The notes beneath the pieces were generated by a model that ran no database searches, had not been told where the DNA came from, and saw only the letters and a program-made list of their open reading frames with translations. A stretch of 64,000 bases of DNA, from contig NZ_FNWV01000004.1 of assembly GCF_900108555.1 (NCBI RefSeq), positions 1 to 64,000 on the forward strand. Direction: 5' to 3'. Of this stretch, positions 44,052 through 54,230 are shown piece after piece. The translations under genes were made by a program, and so were the position numbers. The stretch is from Ruminococcus flavefaciens. Lineage in GTDB: Bacteria; Bacillota; Clostridia; Oscillospirales; Ruminococcaceae. Position 1 is the first letter of the stretch; each line of letters starts with the position of its first letter.

Positions 44052-44672
44052 ATGCATAAACGTTTAAATAACGGTATAAAGTACTGTTTTATCGCAAATC
44101 TGCTGTTTTTTGCATTCAGCATCATATGCCTGATATATTACAAGACCTTCGACTATGAATCAGTTTTTTCAAAGATACTCGAAATAATCGCATACAGCGT
44201 GGAAATAGGCGGATTTTGCCTTTTCCTGTGGGGCGACTGGCTCATATCAACGGCTATGAGATTTAGGACTATGATGAAAATATGCATTACGATATATATC
44301 ATCGTTGAAGCTTTAATGATGGTACTGGAGCTCAATTCCTACAGGCTCGACTTCTATCAGCCGTATTCGCTCCTGCTGGCTATGGTACATTCAGCTTTCT
44401 CGGGACTCACCTGCCTTACATTCTTACAGCTTGATCCCGATAAAAAGAAGCTGGAGCTTTTCACTATAATCAGCATTTCTATCATGTTCTGCGGAATGCT
44501 CGGCAATATCATCGGACTGCGTATTTATTTCAGTATCATGATAAATTCTGTTGCATTCGCTCTGCTGTTCTTCTCCATAGGCAAACTTATTGCCCGTGAG
44601 GATATCGAAGTGGACTGCCACGGCGATAAAGCCAGAGTTGCGGAATTTACAAGTTCTATCGTTGATGATTGA
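44052..44672 (+). CDS. Polytopic membrane protein, unknown
   Basis: A 206-residue protein with about six hydrophobic helices (about 10-30, 40-62, 72-90, 100-120, 132-155, 158-178) and a hydrophilic tail. Family not recognised. AAGGAG ribosome site 11 bases after purD, same transcript. It ends the rightward run; a terminator follows. Confidence 0.65.
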   Translation: MHKRLNNGIKYCFIANLLFFAFSIICLIYYKTFDYESVFSKILEIIAYSVEIGGFCLFLWGDWLISTAMRFRTMMKICITIYIIVEALMMVLELNSYRLDFYQPYSLLLAMVHSAFSGLTCLTFLQLDPDKKKLELFTIISISIMFCGMLGNIIGLRIYFSIMINSVAFALLFFSIGKLIAREDIEVDCHGDKARVAEFTSSIVDD

Positions 44673-44774
44673 GAACGCTTTCATATATAGTCCGAAAAAG
44701 GAAGAAATTCAATGCAAAAGCGTTGAATTTCAGAAAAATATTTTTTGAGTTCTATATATCGCACAATAATATAT

Positions 44775-44812
44775 GCCTGCATTTGTGAGTTTTCACAGTG
44801 CAGGCGTTTTTT
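44775..44812 (+). terminator. Terminator of the purine run
   Basis: GCCTGCA-TTTGTGA, loop, TCACAG-TGCAGGC, then G and six T. It is about 100 bases after the last gene of the rightward run. Confidence 0.8.
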
Positions 44813-44817
44813 AGTGT

Positions 44818-46834
<2,017 letters not shown>

Positions 46835-46843
46835 TATTACGCA

Positions 46844-47146
<303 letters not shown>

Positions 47147-47153
47147 TCAATGT

Positions 47154-47180
47154 TTAGCACTCTTTCTCTTTGAGTGCTAA
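47154..47180 (-). promoter_or_regulatory. CIRCE operator (HrcA site)
   Basis: TTAGCACTC-9 bases-GAGTGCTAA, the exact consensus of the HrcA-binding inverted repeat. It lies between the groES promoter and start, so HrcA is predicted to repress groES-groEL. hrcA itself is not in the window. Confidence 0.97.
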
Positions 47181-47184
47181 TTAT

Positions 47185-47212
47185 ATTTTACCACCTTTTT
47201 ACAATAAATCAA
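47185..47212 (-). promoter_or_regulatory. Promoter of groES-groEL
   Basis: Reverse strand TTGATT (47207-47212), 16-base spacer, TAAAAT (47185-47190), directly next to the CIRCE site. Confidence 0.65.
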
Positions 47213-47277
47213 GCCTTTTCTGCAAGCTTTCACAATTTTTGTCACTGTACACAAATCACGCCTTGTAAAGTGAATTT

Positions 47278-48393
47278 TTATGTGCTTTCGGCTGGTTTTT
47301 TATTGCTTTTTTCGCTCATTTCACACATAAGCATCACAGTCATCAGCACTAACATTACTGACGATACGGGCGAACCTCCGCTGTTTCTGCTCACTGTTAC
47401 AACTGATACTTCCACTGTTTCGTATTCCATGAAATAGGGCAGTATGAGCCTGCATATCAAGAAGCTGATAAAAGCTGCGGCAATTCGCATAATTATCAGC
47501 GGTCTCAGCGATATCCTGCCTGATGAAACTGCCGAGAGCTGAAATATAACACATATTCCGCCAAAGGAAACCAGCGCACTTATGTAAGGCAGCAGCAGCC
47601 AGTCGCCGCAGGGCAATGCTGATACATTTGTAATATCAAGGAATGCGGCGACTAAAGCCTCGCCGCTCCTGCGGTCGAGGCTGGTGAGCTTCGCAAGGAG
47701 CTCACCAACTGCTGCTGCCGCCCCGATGCGAATAAGTACCGCATTCACCACCGAAAAAGCCATTATCATAATGCATATATCACCCATTGCTCTGCCGCTC
47801 TGAATTACCGAGCTTGTGAGCATTTCCGATGACAGACTGAATTTCTGCCTCTTAAAGCTCTCCTCGGCATCTTTCCTCAGAAAAAAGGACATAAATAAGG
47901 CAAGGATAAAGTTTGCGGAAATATTGGATATCAGTATTGCTGTGCCTGCTTTGTCGGAGCTGTAGAGCTGATGTGATATACAGCCGAACGTGAAGGCAGG
48001 ACCTGCTCCGAAGCACAGTCCGGACAGCAGCTCCGCACGTTTTTTTGACAGTCTCCCTGCACTGTATTCCTCGCAGAGCATTTTTACTCCCACAGGATAA
48101 CCTGCGAACATTCCGAAAGTAAATATGGGGAAAATATTCCCTTCCATTCCGAAAATGAACCTGCTTATACGTCCGCAACACTTCGGTATAACTGTAAGAG
48201 CTCCGCTCCTTACAATAAGTGCAGATACTATCATCATGGCGAAAAGTGACGGTATCACAACGTTTATGCAGCGCAGAACGCTGCCATAGACCGCTTCTGC
48301 TGCGGCAGCTGTATCGAATGTGCAGAACAGGACAGCTGCCGCAAGTATCGCAAGCTTCACCGTTTTTGCAGCTTTTTCTGCAAATATCCTCAT
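47278..48393 (-). CDS. YlbJ-like nucleoside-recognition (Gate) membrane protein
   Basis: A 371-residue membrane protein with eight or more hydrophobic helices. It has the Gate-domain look of YlbJ/SpoVV and spore maturation proteins: V-I-P-S-L-F-A-M-M near 45-53, F-G-M-F-A-G-Y-P-V-G near 93-102, and L-L-S-G-L-C-F-G-A-G-P-A-F near 125-137. Relatives act in spore formation (dipicolinate handling in Bacillus). Start at 48393 is preferred because AAAGGGG lies 8 bases upstream; in-frame ATG at 48399 and 48414 are alternatives. Divergent from yqfC-yqfD, which strengthens the sporulation assignment. Confidence 0.8.
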   Translation of the reverse strand: MRIFAEKAAKTVKLAILAAAVLFCTFDTAAAAEAVYGSVLRCINVVIPSLFAMMIVSALIVRSGALTVIPKCCGRISRFIFGMEGNIFPIFTFGMFAGYPVGVKMLCEEYSAGRLSKKRAELLSGLCFGAGPAFTFGCISHQLYSSDKAGTAILISNISANFILALFMSFFLRKDAEESFKRQKFSLSSEMLTSSVIQSGRAMGDICIMIMAFSVVNAVLIRIGAAAAVGELLAKLTSLDRRSGEALVAAFLDITNVSALPCGDWLLLPYISALVSFGGICVIFQLSAVSSGRISLRPLIIMRIAAAFISFLICRLILPYFMEYETVEVSVVTVSRNSGGSPVSSVMLVLMTVMLMCEMSEKSNKKPAEST

Positions 48394-48451
48394 AATCATC
48401 ACCCCTTTAATCATATTATTGGAAGTGAAAAAATATACAGGAGTGGAGCTT

Positions 48452-48769
48452 ATGTTTGAATGGCTTGCGGAGCTTACCCGTGAAACTCTCTATTTAAACT
48501 CAGGGATACACATTTCCGACAACAAGGAGCTTATAATAGATAACTGCCGCAGGATAGAGGAATATAACGAGGTCTATATGCGGCTGGTCTCAGGCGGACT
48601 TTATATAAGTATACACGGGAACGGTCTGAGAGCCTATGACTTCCGTACAGGCGGACTTGTCATACGCGGATATATCGAAAAGATAGAATTTACAGAAAGG
48701 AACAAGCATAATGAGCGTGAAATTAAGAGGATCTATGAGGATAAACGCACAGGGGAAGAAACTCTATAA
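48452..48769 (+). CDS. yqfC: Sporulation protein YqfC-like
   Basis: A 105-residue protein of the YabP/YqfC family, small proteins needed at the cortex stage of sporulation in Bacillus. Recognisable are the N-terminal acidic helix, N-K-E-L-I-I-D-N-C-R-R-I-E-E-Y near 25-39 and a strand-rich end with I-R-G-Y-I-E-K-I-E-F. Start 48452 (TGGAGCTT upstream). It overlaps yqfD by 59 bases in another frame, with YqfC's tail reading across the yqfD start. Confidence 0.85.
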   Translation: MFEWLAELTRETLYLNSGIHISDNKELIIDNCRRIEEYNEVYMRLVSGGLYISIHGNGLRAYDFRTGGLVIRGYIEKIEFTERNKHNEREIKRIYEDKRTGEETL

Positions 48770-49877
48770 ATTCATAAATCTTATGCATGAAAACCGCATA
48801 GAATGCAGAGGGCAGTACTGCCGCGGCGAAATATTCCGCGGTGATGTTTTTAACAGGGATATGAAAAGGATACGTGAGCTTGCAAAGGAGTGCGGCGTAG
48901 AGCTGAAAGCTGCCGAATACGACAGCCTTTCCGCAAGACTTCGCCGCTATCGGAAAAGGATAGGACTGTTTATGGGACTTATATTTTCAGCTTTGTCGGT
49001 GCTTTATTTCTCTCAGACTATCGTCACTATAGAGATAGAAGGCAATACTTCAATAAGTGATGATATTATCCTCTCCGCACTTGCAGAGCTTGACGTAAAA
49101 GCAGGCACTCCCCTCTACCGCCTTGACCTGCGTGAATGTCAGAACAGACTCAAAACAATGGTCGAGGGTATCGCCTGGGCAGGCATAAGACACACAGGAA
49201 GCCGTATAGCAGTGCAGATACGCGAAGCCGAACCCAAGCCCGATATGTCTCTTGAACGTGTCCCCTGCAATATAGTCGCAAGCCGTGATGCAGTCATATC
49301 CTCGGTGCTTGTACAGAGCGGTGAGCTGAAACACATAGTCGGGGACTACGTTCCCAAAGGTACTCTGCTCATCAGCGGAGTCTCCGACGGTCCGAAGGGC
49401 AAGACCTTTATTTATCACGCTATGGGAGATATCCGAGGTACTTATGAGGAAACTGTCAGCTTTTCAGCTCCTTTCATTTCGCAGGAGCTTGCTCCTACAG
49501 GCAAAAGGAAGAAGCTTCGCAGGCTAAGGCTTTTCAGTCTCGATATACCGCTTTCGTTCGGACATAACGACTACGCGCACAGTGATGCAGTAAACTCACA
49601 AAAACGCCTTGAACTTTTCGGCAAAGAGCTGCCGATCGGTATCGACAGGACGGATATCACCGAGCTTTCACCTGTGGAAAATACATTCACCGAGGAAGAA
49701 CTGTCACAGCGGCTCATGGAAAGAGTATACCTTTACGAAAATAACTTCCTTGACGGCGATACACGCATGATCTCACGGACCATTGATACCGTCAAAACTA
49801 ATGATACCCTTACACTTAACGTAAAATACACCCTCGAAAGCAGTATCGCTCAGCAAAAAGATATATTTATAAAATAA
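48711..49877 (+). CDS. yqfD: Sporulation protein YqfD-like
   Basis: A 388-residue membrane protein of the YqfD family. A short cytoplasmic domain (1 to about 85), one transmembrane helix (about 87-108), then an exported part with a POTRA/FtsQ-like start (V-E-I-E-G-N-T-S-I-S, about 115-185) and an IV-type sporulation fold. The pair yqfC-yqfD is conserved in spore formers. ATG 48711 has GAAAGGA upstream; the Met nine residues on is an alternative. Confidence 0.88.
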   Translation: MSVKLRGSMRINAQGKKLYKFINLMHENRIECRGQYCRGEIFRGDVFNRDMKRIRELAKECGVELKAAEYDSLSARLRRYRKRIGLFMGLIFSALSVLYFSQTIVTIEIEGNTSISDDIILSALAELDVKAGTPLYRLDLRECQNRLKTMVEGIAWAGIRHTGSRIAVQIREAEPKPDMSLERVPCNIVASRDAVISSVLVQSGELKHIVGDYVPKGTLLISGVSDGPKGKTFIYHAMGDIRGTYEETVSFSAPFISQELAPTGKRKKLRRLRLFSLDIPLSFGHNDYAHSDAVNSQKRLELFGKELPIGIDRTDITELSPVENTFTEEELSQRLMERVYLYENNFLDGDTRMISRTIDTVKTNDTLTLNVKYTLESSIAQQKDIFIK

Positions 49878-49903
49878 AAGCCGTCATTTTTTACAAAAAA
49901 ATA

Positions 49904-49932
49904 TTGACAAAGCTCTCTTTTCAATGTAAAAT
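49904..49932 (+). promoter_or_regulatory. Promoter of the antitoxin-like gene
   Basis: TTGACA (49904-49909), 17-base spacer, TAAAAT (49927-49932), about 45 bases before the ATG at 49977. Confidence 0.75.
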
Positions 49933-49976
49933 AGTAAGCAGGGGATCAATTTTTTCCTTGAAAGGAGAGACTTTCC

Positions 49977-50246
49977 ATGATATCGATCAAAAGCGATGAC
50001 TTTAGTGAGAATTATGAGCTTTTCGTAAAACTGTGTTCTATCACTTCAGAACCTATGAAACTCGTAAACGATAAATGTCAGGATATGATAGTCATGACTG
50101 CCGAAGCTTTCGAGCGCAGGAATAAATTGCTCGATCTCCGTGAAAAATTCCTCGGCACCGACACGGATAAATGTCTGAGTTCTGAAAATACCGACTTTCA
50201 ACAGCTGGGACAATATATTAATGAACTGGAAAAAAACGGGGAATAA
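49977..50246 (+). CDS. Small Phd/YefM-like protein without a toxin partner
   Basis: An 89-residue protein. The part M-K-L-V-N-D-K-C-Q-D-M-I-V-M-T-A-E-A-F near 25-43 matches the Phd/YefM antitoxin core, in which a strand, a turn and V-V-M-S-x-E-x-Y/F follow. The C-terminal segment, where antitoxins bind a toxin, is acidic and different. No RelE/Doc-type gene follows; pspA is next. AAAGGAGA ribosome site. It may be an orphan or an unrelated DNA-binding protein. Confidence 0.55.
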   Translation: MISIKSDDFSENYELFVKLCSITSEPMKLVNDKCQDMIVMTAEAFERRNKLLDLREKFLGTDTDKCLSSENTDFQQLGQYINELEKNGE

Positions 50247-50313
50247 ATTGGTAATAATGCGTTCACACATGAGCCTGATAAATGAAAATCAGATGAAATC
50301 GTCTGACTTTTTA

Positions 50314-50342
50314 TTGACAACCACAAACTTTTACAATATAAT
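50314..50342 (+). promoter_or_regulatory. pspA promoter inside an inverted repeat
   Basis: TTGACA (50314-50319), 17-base spacer, TATAAT (50337-50342). ACCACAA (50320-50326) and TTGTGGT (50347-50353) form a perfect 7-base inverted repeat flanking the -10, a plausible operator for a stress regulator. Confidence 0.75.
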
Positions 50343-50405
50343 AATCTTGTGGTACAAGGGGTGTACCTGAAACACATTGTTACATGAAACAGGAGGATTA
50401 TAAAA

Positions 50406-51113
50406 ATGGGTGTATTCAGAAGATTAAGCGACCTTCTCAAGGCTAACGTAAACGATCTTATCGACAGAGCAGAAGATCCTGAGAAGATGGTCAAGCAGAT
50501 CATCATTGATATGCAGACAGAGCTCACAAAGGCTACTCAGAACTACGGCAAGGCTAAGGCAAGCGAACGCCTCGCTGAGAAGAAGTACCTTGATGCTCAG
50601 AAGATATCAGCTGACTGGGAAGCTAAGGCTAAGGCTGCTCTCGCTAAGGGAGATCAGGATCTTGCTAAGCAGGCTCTCGCAAGAAAGGTCAAGGCTGACG
50701 AGGACGTTGCAAACTATAAGGAAATGTACGATTCCATCTCTTCACAGACAGACGCTATCGGCGATCAGGTAGAGGTGCTCAAGGCTAAGCTCGAAGAGGC
50801 TAAGAGCCGTCAGGCAATGCTCATCGCTCGCTCACAGATGGCTGATACTCAGAAGAGCCTTGCTAAGGCAGCAGGTACTTTCGATCCTAACTCCTCTTTT
50901 GAGAAGTTCCAGAGAATGGAAGACAAGGTCGTACGCAAGGAAGCTGAGGCTGCTGCTTTCACTGAGATCGCAGGCGATGCACTCGGCGGTGGATCAGGTG
51001 ACGAGCTGAAGGATACTTTCAATCAGCTTGCTTCAGACGCTAAGGTAGATGCTGAGCTCCAGAGACTCATGGCTGAGATGAACGGCGGCGCAGCTTCAAA
51101 CGACGCTGACTGA
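50406..51113 (+). CDS. pspA: PspA/IM30-family membrane stress protein
   Basis: A 235-residue coiled-coil protein that binds stressed membranes and limits proton leakage. Typical start M-G-V-F-R-R-L-S-D-L-L-K-A-N-V-N-D-L, then E-D-P-E-K-M near 22-27, and long heptad helices from about 25 to 185. Length matches the family. AGGAGG ribosome site and a strong promoter. A gene for a 57-residue membrane protein follows after 30 bases, a layout like PspA partners in other bacteria. Confidence 0.95.
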   Translation: MGVFRRLSDLLKANVNDLIDRAEDPEKMVKQIIIDMQTELTKATQNYGKAKASERLAEKKYLDAQKISADWEAKAKAALAKGDQDLAKQALARKVKADEDVANYKEMYDSISSQTDAIGDQVEVLKAKLEEAKSRQAMLIARSQMADTQKSLAKAAGTFDPNSSFEKFQRMEDKVVRKEAEAAAFTEIAGDALGGGSGDELKDTFNQLASDAKVDAELQRLMAEMNGGAASNDAD

Positions 51114-51143
51114 TAAAAAACTAAAAGCAAAGGAATTTATTTT

Positions 51144-51317
51144 ATGAGCCGCAAAAAAGAAAATGTATATTCCGCAAAAAAAATGTTAAGGGAGTCAATG
51201 CCCATACTTTGTGCACTATTCATTGGAATGGTTTCAGTAGCATATATTCTCTTCCGCAGCTGGAGCAACAAGCTCTACTATGAGAAGTGGAAAGAATATG
51301 AAGATTGCGGTATCTAA
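51144..51317 (+). CDS. Small single-span membrane protein (57 residues)
   Basis: A 57-residue protein: basic start M-S-R-K-K-E-N-V-Y, one transmembrane helix (about 20-37, I-L-C-A-L-F-I-G-M-V-S-V-A-Y-I-L-F) and a charged, aromatic tail ending D-C-G-I. AAAGGA lies 8 bases before the ATG at 51144, and a terminator follows the stop. Placement between pspA and the terminator suggests it is cotranscribed with pspA and might be its membrane partner; that role is inference. Confidence 0.7.
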   Translation: MSRKKENVYSAKKMLRESMPILCALFIGMVSVAYILFRSWSNKLYYEKWKEYEDCGI

Positions 51318-51325
51318 AGAAGTTA

Positions 51326-51354
51326 AAGCTCCGAAGCACTATGCTTCGGAGCTT
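51326..51354 (+). terminator. Terminator of the pspA operon
   Basis: AAGCTCCGAAGC, loop ACTAT, GCTTCGGAGCTT followed by T. Confidence 0.85.
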
Positions 51355-51387
51355 TTTATTGCGTATTATATATTTTACAGGCAGATA

Positions 51388-51418
51388 AAAAGCTCCCCGA
51401 ATAAATCGGGGAGCTTTT
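51388..51418 (-). terminator. Terminator of the GH9 cellulase gene
   Basis: Reverse strand AAAAGCTCCCCGA, loop TTTAT, TCGGGGAGCTTTT with a T tail. Its arms are close to those of the neighbouring terminator but distinct. Confidence 0.85.
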
Positions 51419-51428
51419 AAATTTGTCA

Positions 51429-53891
51429 TTACTTGGTCGGATCAAGGCTTGTTATCTTATTGAGCAGGAACTCCTGTATGCGGAGTGCGTCATTTGATGT
51501 AACACCCTTGCTTGAAGTATCAACGTCTGCATTTGCAGAACCTGTTTCTGTAAGATGATGATCGTCTGTACCTTTAAGTCCGTACTTGTTCGGATTTGCA
51601 AGGCTCTGCATGATAAGAACTATATCAGACATATCAACTTCTCCGTCGCAGTTAGCATCGCCGTACTTAGTTACCTTAGGAAGGCTTGTAGCAGCATCTG
51701 TAGTTGTAGGAGTTGATACCATTATGCTGGTTGTTGTATAGACAGAAGTAACAGTTGTAGTTGTAGATGACGTTGTTGGTGCAGTATTTGAAGTTGTTGT
51801 GGTAGTTGTAGTTGTCTCCTTTGGCTTTGTAGTAGTTGATGTAGTTACCTTTGGAGTATCACTGCCTGTGCTGCCGAGACCGTCAGCCTTTGTGCCGTCA
51901 GGCTCTTCACCGTAGTAAAGCTTGCCGTTTACGTATACAGGTACGTAAGGTGTCATAACACCTATAGTTGAACCGTCAGAACCCTTTGCTGTCTTGCCAA
52001 GTCCCTGAGCTGAGAAGTCGTTGGAAGAATCCCAGCCGCTGCCGTAATCAGGCATTACAAGTGCAAGGAGTATCTCGCACTGCTGCTGTCCTTCGGAAAT
52101 AGGAAGAACTACTCGTCCGTCAGGAAGATTAACCTCGATGTAGTAAATATTACCGCTGTACTGGATAGGCTTTGATATCTCAGCTGTCTTATAGCCCTTG
52201 CCTGAGTACATAGCTGACTGGTCACGGTCGCATCGGATAACGAGATCCTCAGGCTTCTTGCCCTGTGCGATGATTTCACTGAGATCCATGTAGTATCTGA
52301 ATGAGATATTGTCCTGTACTCTTGCAGGCCATGCAGAATGGTTAGTTACCTTGAAGCTGATAGTCTGTCCGCTTGAATCGCCGCCCTTTGAAAGCACCTC
52401 AACGTAGAACTCGGGACTGTCGTGAACTTCCTTTGCAGGGAAGCTTGGATCCTTTGTACCGCCGTACTTGTCGATCAGCTTGCAGAGCATTGCAGTGAAG
52501 CCTGCATTATAGTCTGTAGCCACCTCGTTGTTGATGAAGTCGTCACGGCTGTCCTTGTATGATCCGTCATTATTCGGACCTCCTACGAGAGCACCGTAGA
52601 GGATATGACGTGAGTGTGAAGGATCATATACCGAGTTTTTCCATGAACCGTGTGATGTACGGTGATGTGGGTTCTGTGGATACTTGTCGCCGAAGCCTAC
52701 AACATAGCTCTGCTTGAGAGGGTTGTCACCGAGAGCGTAGTTTACCTGTGTCTCGGCAAAGTCAGTGTACTTGTCAGCCTCTGACTTGAGAACTGTATCG
52801 CTTGCAACAGTTGCTATGAAAGCAGATGCGGTCGCATATCTTATACAGCCCCAGTTGCTGAGCCAGCGGAGACCGCCTTCGATCTTGGTAGCTTCGTCGC
52901 CGTTTACCCAGCGGTCGCAGTGCTTCTTAACGTGTGCGATAGCAGTTGAATCGTTTGTATTTATAGCATAGAGCAGCATACCGCCCTGTGTATTATCGTC
53001 CCAGCAGTGTGCCCAGCCGTATGCAGTACCGCCTTCGCCGCGCATCTCAGGGAGCTTGGAAATAAAGCCCTTAGCTTCGTCAAGATACTTCTGCTCACCT
53101 GTTGCGATATAGAGCCAGTTTGCAGCATAGAAAAGCTGATCGTAGCAATGCTCTGAACGGTAGAAGTTCTTAGCGTCGCTGGCGTTATATACATCATCGC
53201 TTGGAGATTGCTTTGCAATGCTGTAGATATTCTCGGCGTGTTTTATGTAGTCAGCCTTCTTTGAAGCGTCGATATCGCCGTCAAGTGCTGCTGCACCTGA
53301 TGCGAGAGCAGCTGCCATTTCACCGAATACAGCTGTACAGCCCTTTGATGCTTTCAGTGCTGCACGGCATTCGGAGATCTTGTGTGAGTTGTCTTCCATA
53401 CCGTATTCGAGAAGCTCAACAGGTCCCCACCATGTATGGTCGTCCTGACCGATACCTACCTGATATACTATCTCAGTGCCCTTGTCGCAGTCAGCAAGAT
53501 AATCAAGAACGAATTCAAGGTTGTTGACGTATGTAGTTTTAAGTCCTGCCTTTTCAACTCCCTCGGGGTACTGATAAAGTCCCCATGCAAGCATTGATGC
53601 CGAATAAGCCATAGGCAGATTGAATTTTACGTGGTCGCCCGCATCGTACCAGCCGCCCAGTACAGGGTCCTGCATAGTAGAATCGGCTCTCCATTCAACT
53701 CTGTTCCATTCAGGGAGCGGTCCTGCCTGCTGGACCTCATAGAAGTACAGAGACTTATCAAGTGCGTCAGCGTAGTTGAACTTTCCGTCAGCAGCTGTTG
53801 CTGTGTCAATAACAGCCATAGGTGCTGAGGACATCACTGACGCTCCGAGAATTACAGCGGAAAGCAGTCCGCTTGTAAACTTTTTAAGCAT
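51429..53891 (-). CDS. Cellulosomal GH9-CBM3 endoglucanase with dockerin
   Basis: An 820-residue secreted cellulase. Signal peptide 1-34; GH9 catalytic domain about 37-475 with W-Y-D83-A-G-D86-H (base/nucleophile-side Asp pair), N-P-H-H-R-T-S-H-G near 407-415 and catalytic acid E456 in N-N-E-V-A-T-D-Y; a CBM3c-like module about 492-655, typical of processive endoglucanases; a Thr-rich linker 672-738; and a type I-like dockerin 742-815 with calcium loop D-A-N-C-D-G-E-V-D-M-S-D and a second repeat ending D-A-L-R-I-Q-E-F-L-L-N. The dockerin should hold the enzyme on a cellulosome scaffold. Own promoter and terminator; AGGAGAG ribosome site. Confidence 0.96.
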   Translation of the reverse strand: MLKKFTSGLLSAVILGASVMSSAPMAVIDTATAADGKFNYADALDKSLYFYEVQQAGPLPEWNRVEWRADSTMQDPVLGGWYDAGDHVKFNLPMAYSASMLAWGLYQYPEGVEKAGLKTTYVNNLEFVLDYLADCDKGTEIVYQVGIGQDDHTWWGPVELLEYGMEDNSHKISECRAALKASKGCTAVFGEMAAALASGAAALDGDIDASKKADYIKHAENIYSIAKQSPSDDVYNASDAKNFYRSEHCYDQLFYAANWLYIATGEQKYLDEAKGFISKLPEMRGEGGTAYGWAHCWDDNTQGGMLLYAINTNDSTAIAHVKKHCDRWVNGDEATKIEGGLRWLSNWGCIRYATASAFIATVASDTVLKSEADKYTDFAETQVNYALGDNPLKQSYVVGFGDKYPQNPHHRTSHGSWKNSVYDPSHSRHILYGALVGGPNNDGSYKDSRDDFINNEVATDYNAGFTAMLCKLIDKYGGTKDPSFPAKEVHDSPEFYVEVLSKGGDSSGQTISFKVTNHSAWPARVQDNISFRYYMDLSEIIAQGKKPEDLVIRCDRDQSAMYSGKGYKTAEISKPIQYSGNIYYIEVNLPDGRVVLPISEGQQQCEILLALVMPDYGSGWDSSNDFSAQGLGKTAKGSDGSTIGVMTPYVPVYVNGKLYYGEEPDGTKADGLGSTGSDTPKVTTSTTTKPKETTTTTTTTSNTAPTTSSTTTTVTSVYTTTSIMVSTPTTTDAATSLPKVTKYGDANCDGEVDMSDIVLIMQSLANPNKYGLKGTDDHHLTETGSANADVDTSSKGVTSNDALRIQEFLLNKITSLDPTK

Positions 53892-53974
53892 AGTAAAACT
53901 CTCCTCTCATTTTTTATTGCTGTGTATAAACAATACACAGCTTCCTCACGAGTATACATAGCTATACAATTTAG

Positions 53975-54003
53975 ATTATGCCATATTATCGCGGAATTGT
54001 CAA
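53975..54003 (-). promoter_or_regulatory. Promoter of the GH9 gene
   Basis: Reverse strand TTGACA (53998-54003), 17-base spacer, CATAAT (53975-53980), leader of about 80 bases containing an imperfect hairpin (TGTGTAT/ATACACA, about 53925-53940). Confidence 0.75.
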
Positions 54004-54169
54004 GGGTATAAACTACAGAAAAAGGCTGTATAACGACAAAAGCCGCAATATTTTATCACAATAGCCAATTTCAGAGCTGCTAATTTGTGAAAGCTGACAA
54101 GGCGCGTGATACCGCCAGTTTTTTTCTGCTCTGAAAACTCTTTCGGCAGCAACTTTTTTGCCCCGTCTG

Positions 54170-54198
54170 TTGATTTATTGAAAATCATATGATATAAT
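54170..54198 (+). promoter_or_regulatory. Promoter of the Tim44-like gene
   Basis: TTGATT (54170-54175), 17-base spacer, TATAAT (54193-54198), about 30 bases before the ATG at 54231. Lies in the gene-free gap 53892-54230, where nothing else is seen. Confidence 0.75.
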
Positions 54199-54230
54199 AT
54201 TGTTATTATATGATATATGGGGGAATATCA

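Noticed and set aside
49977-51317. A toxin-antitoxin module formed by the Phd-like gene and its neighbour
   Set aside because: The downstream gene is pspA, a clear membrane stress protein with its own promoter, and no toxin-like frame exists between them.
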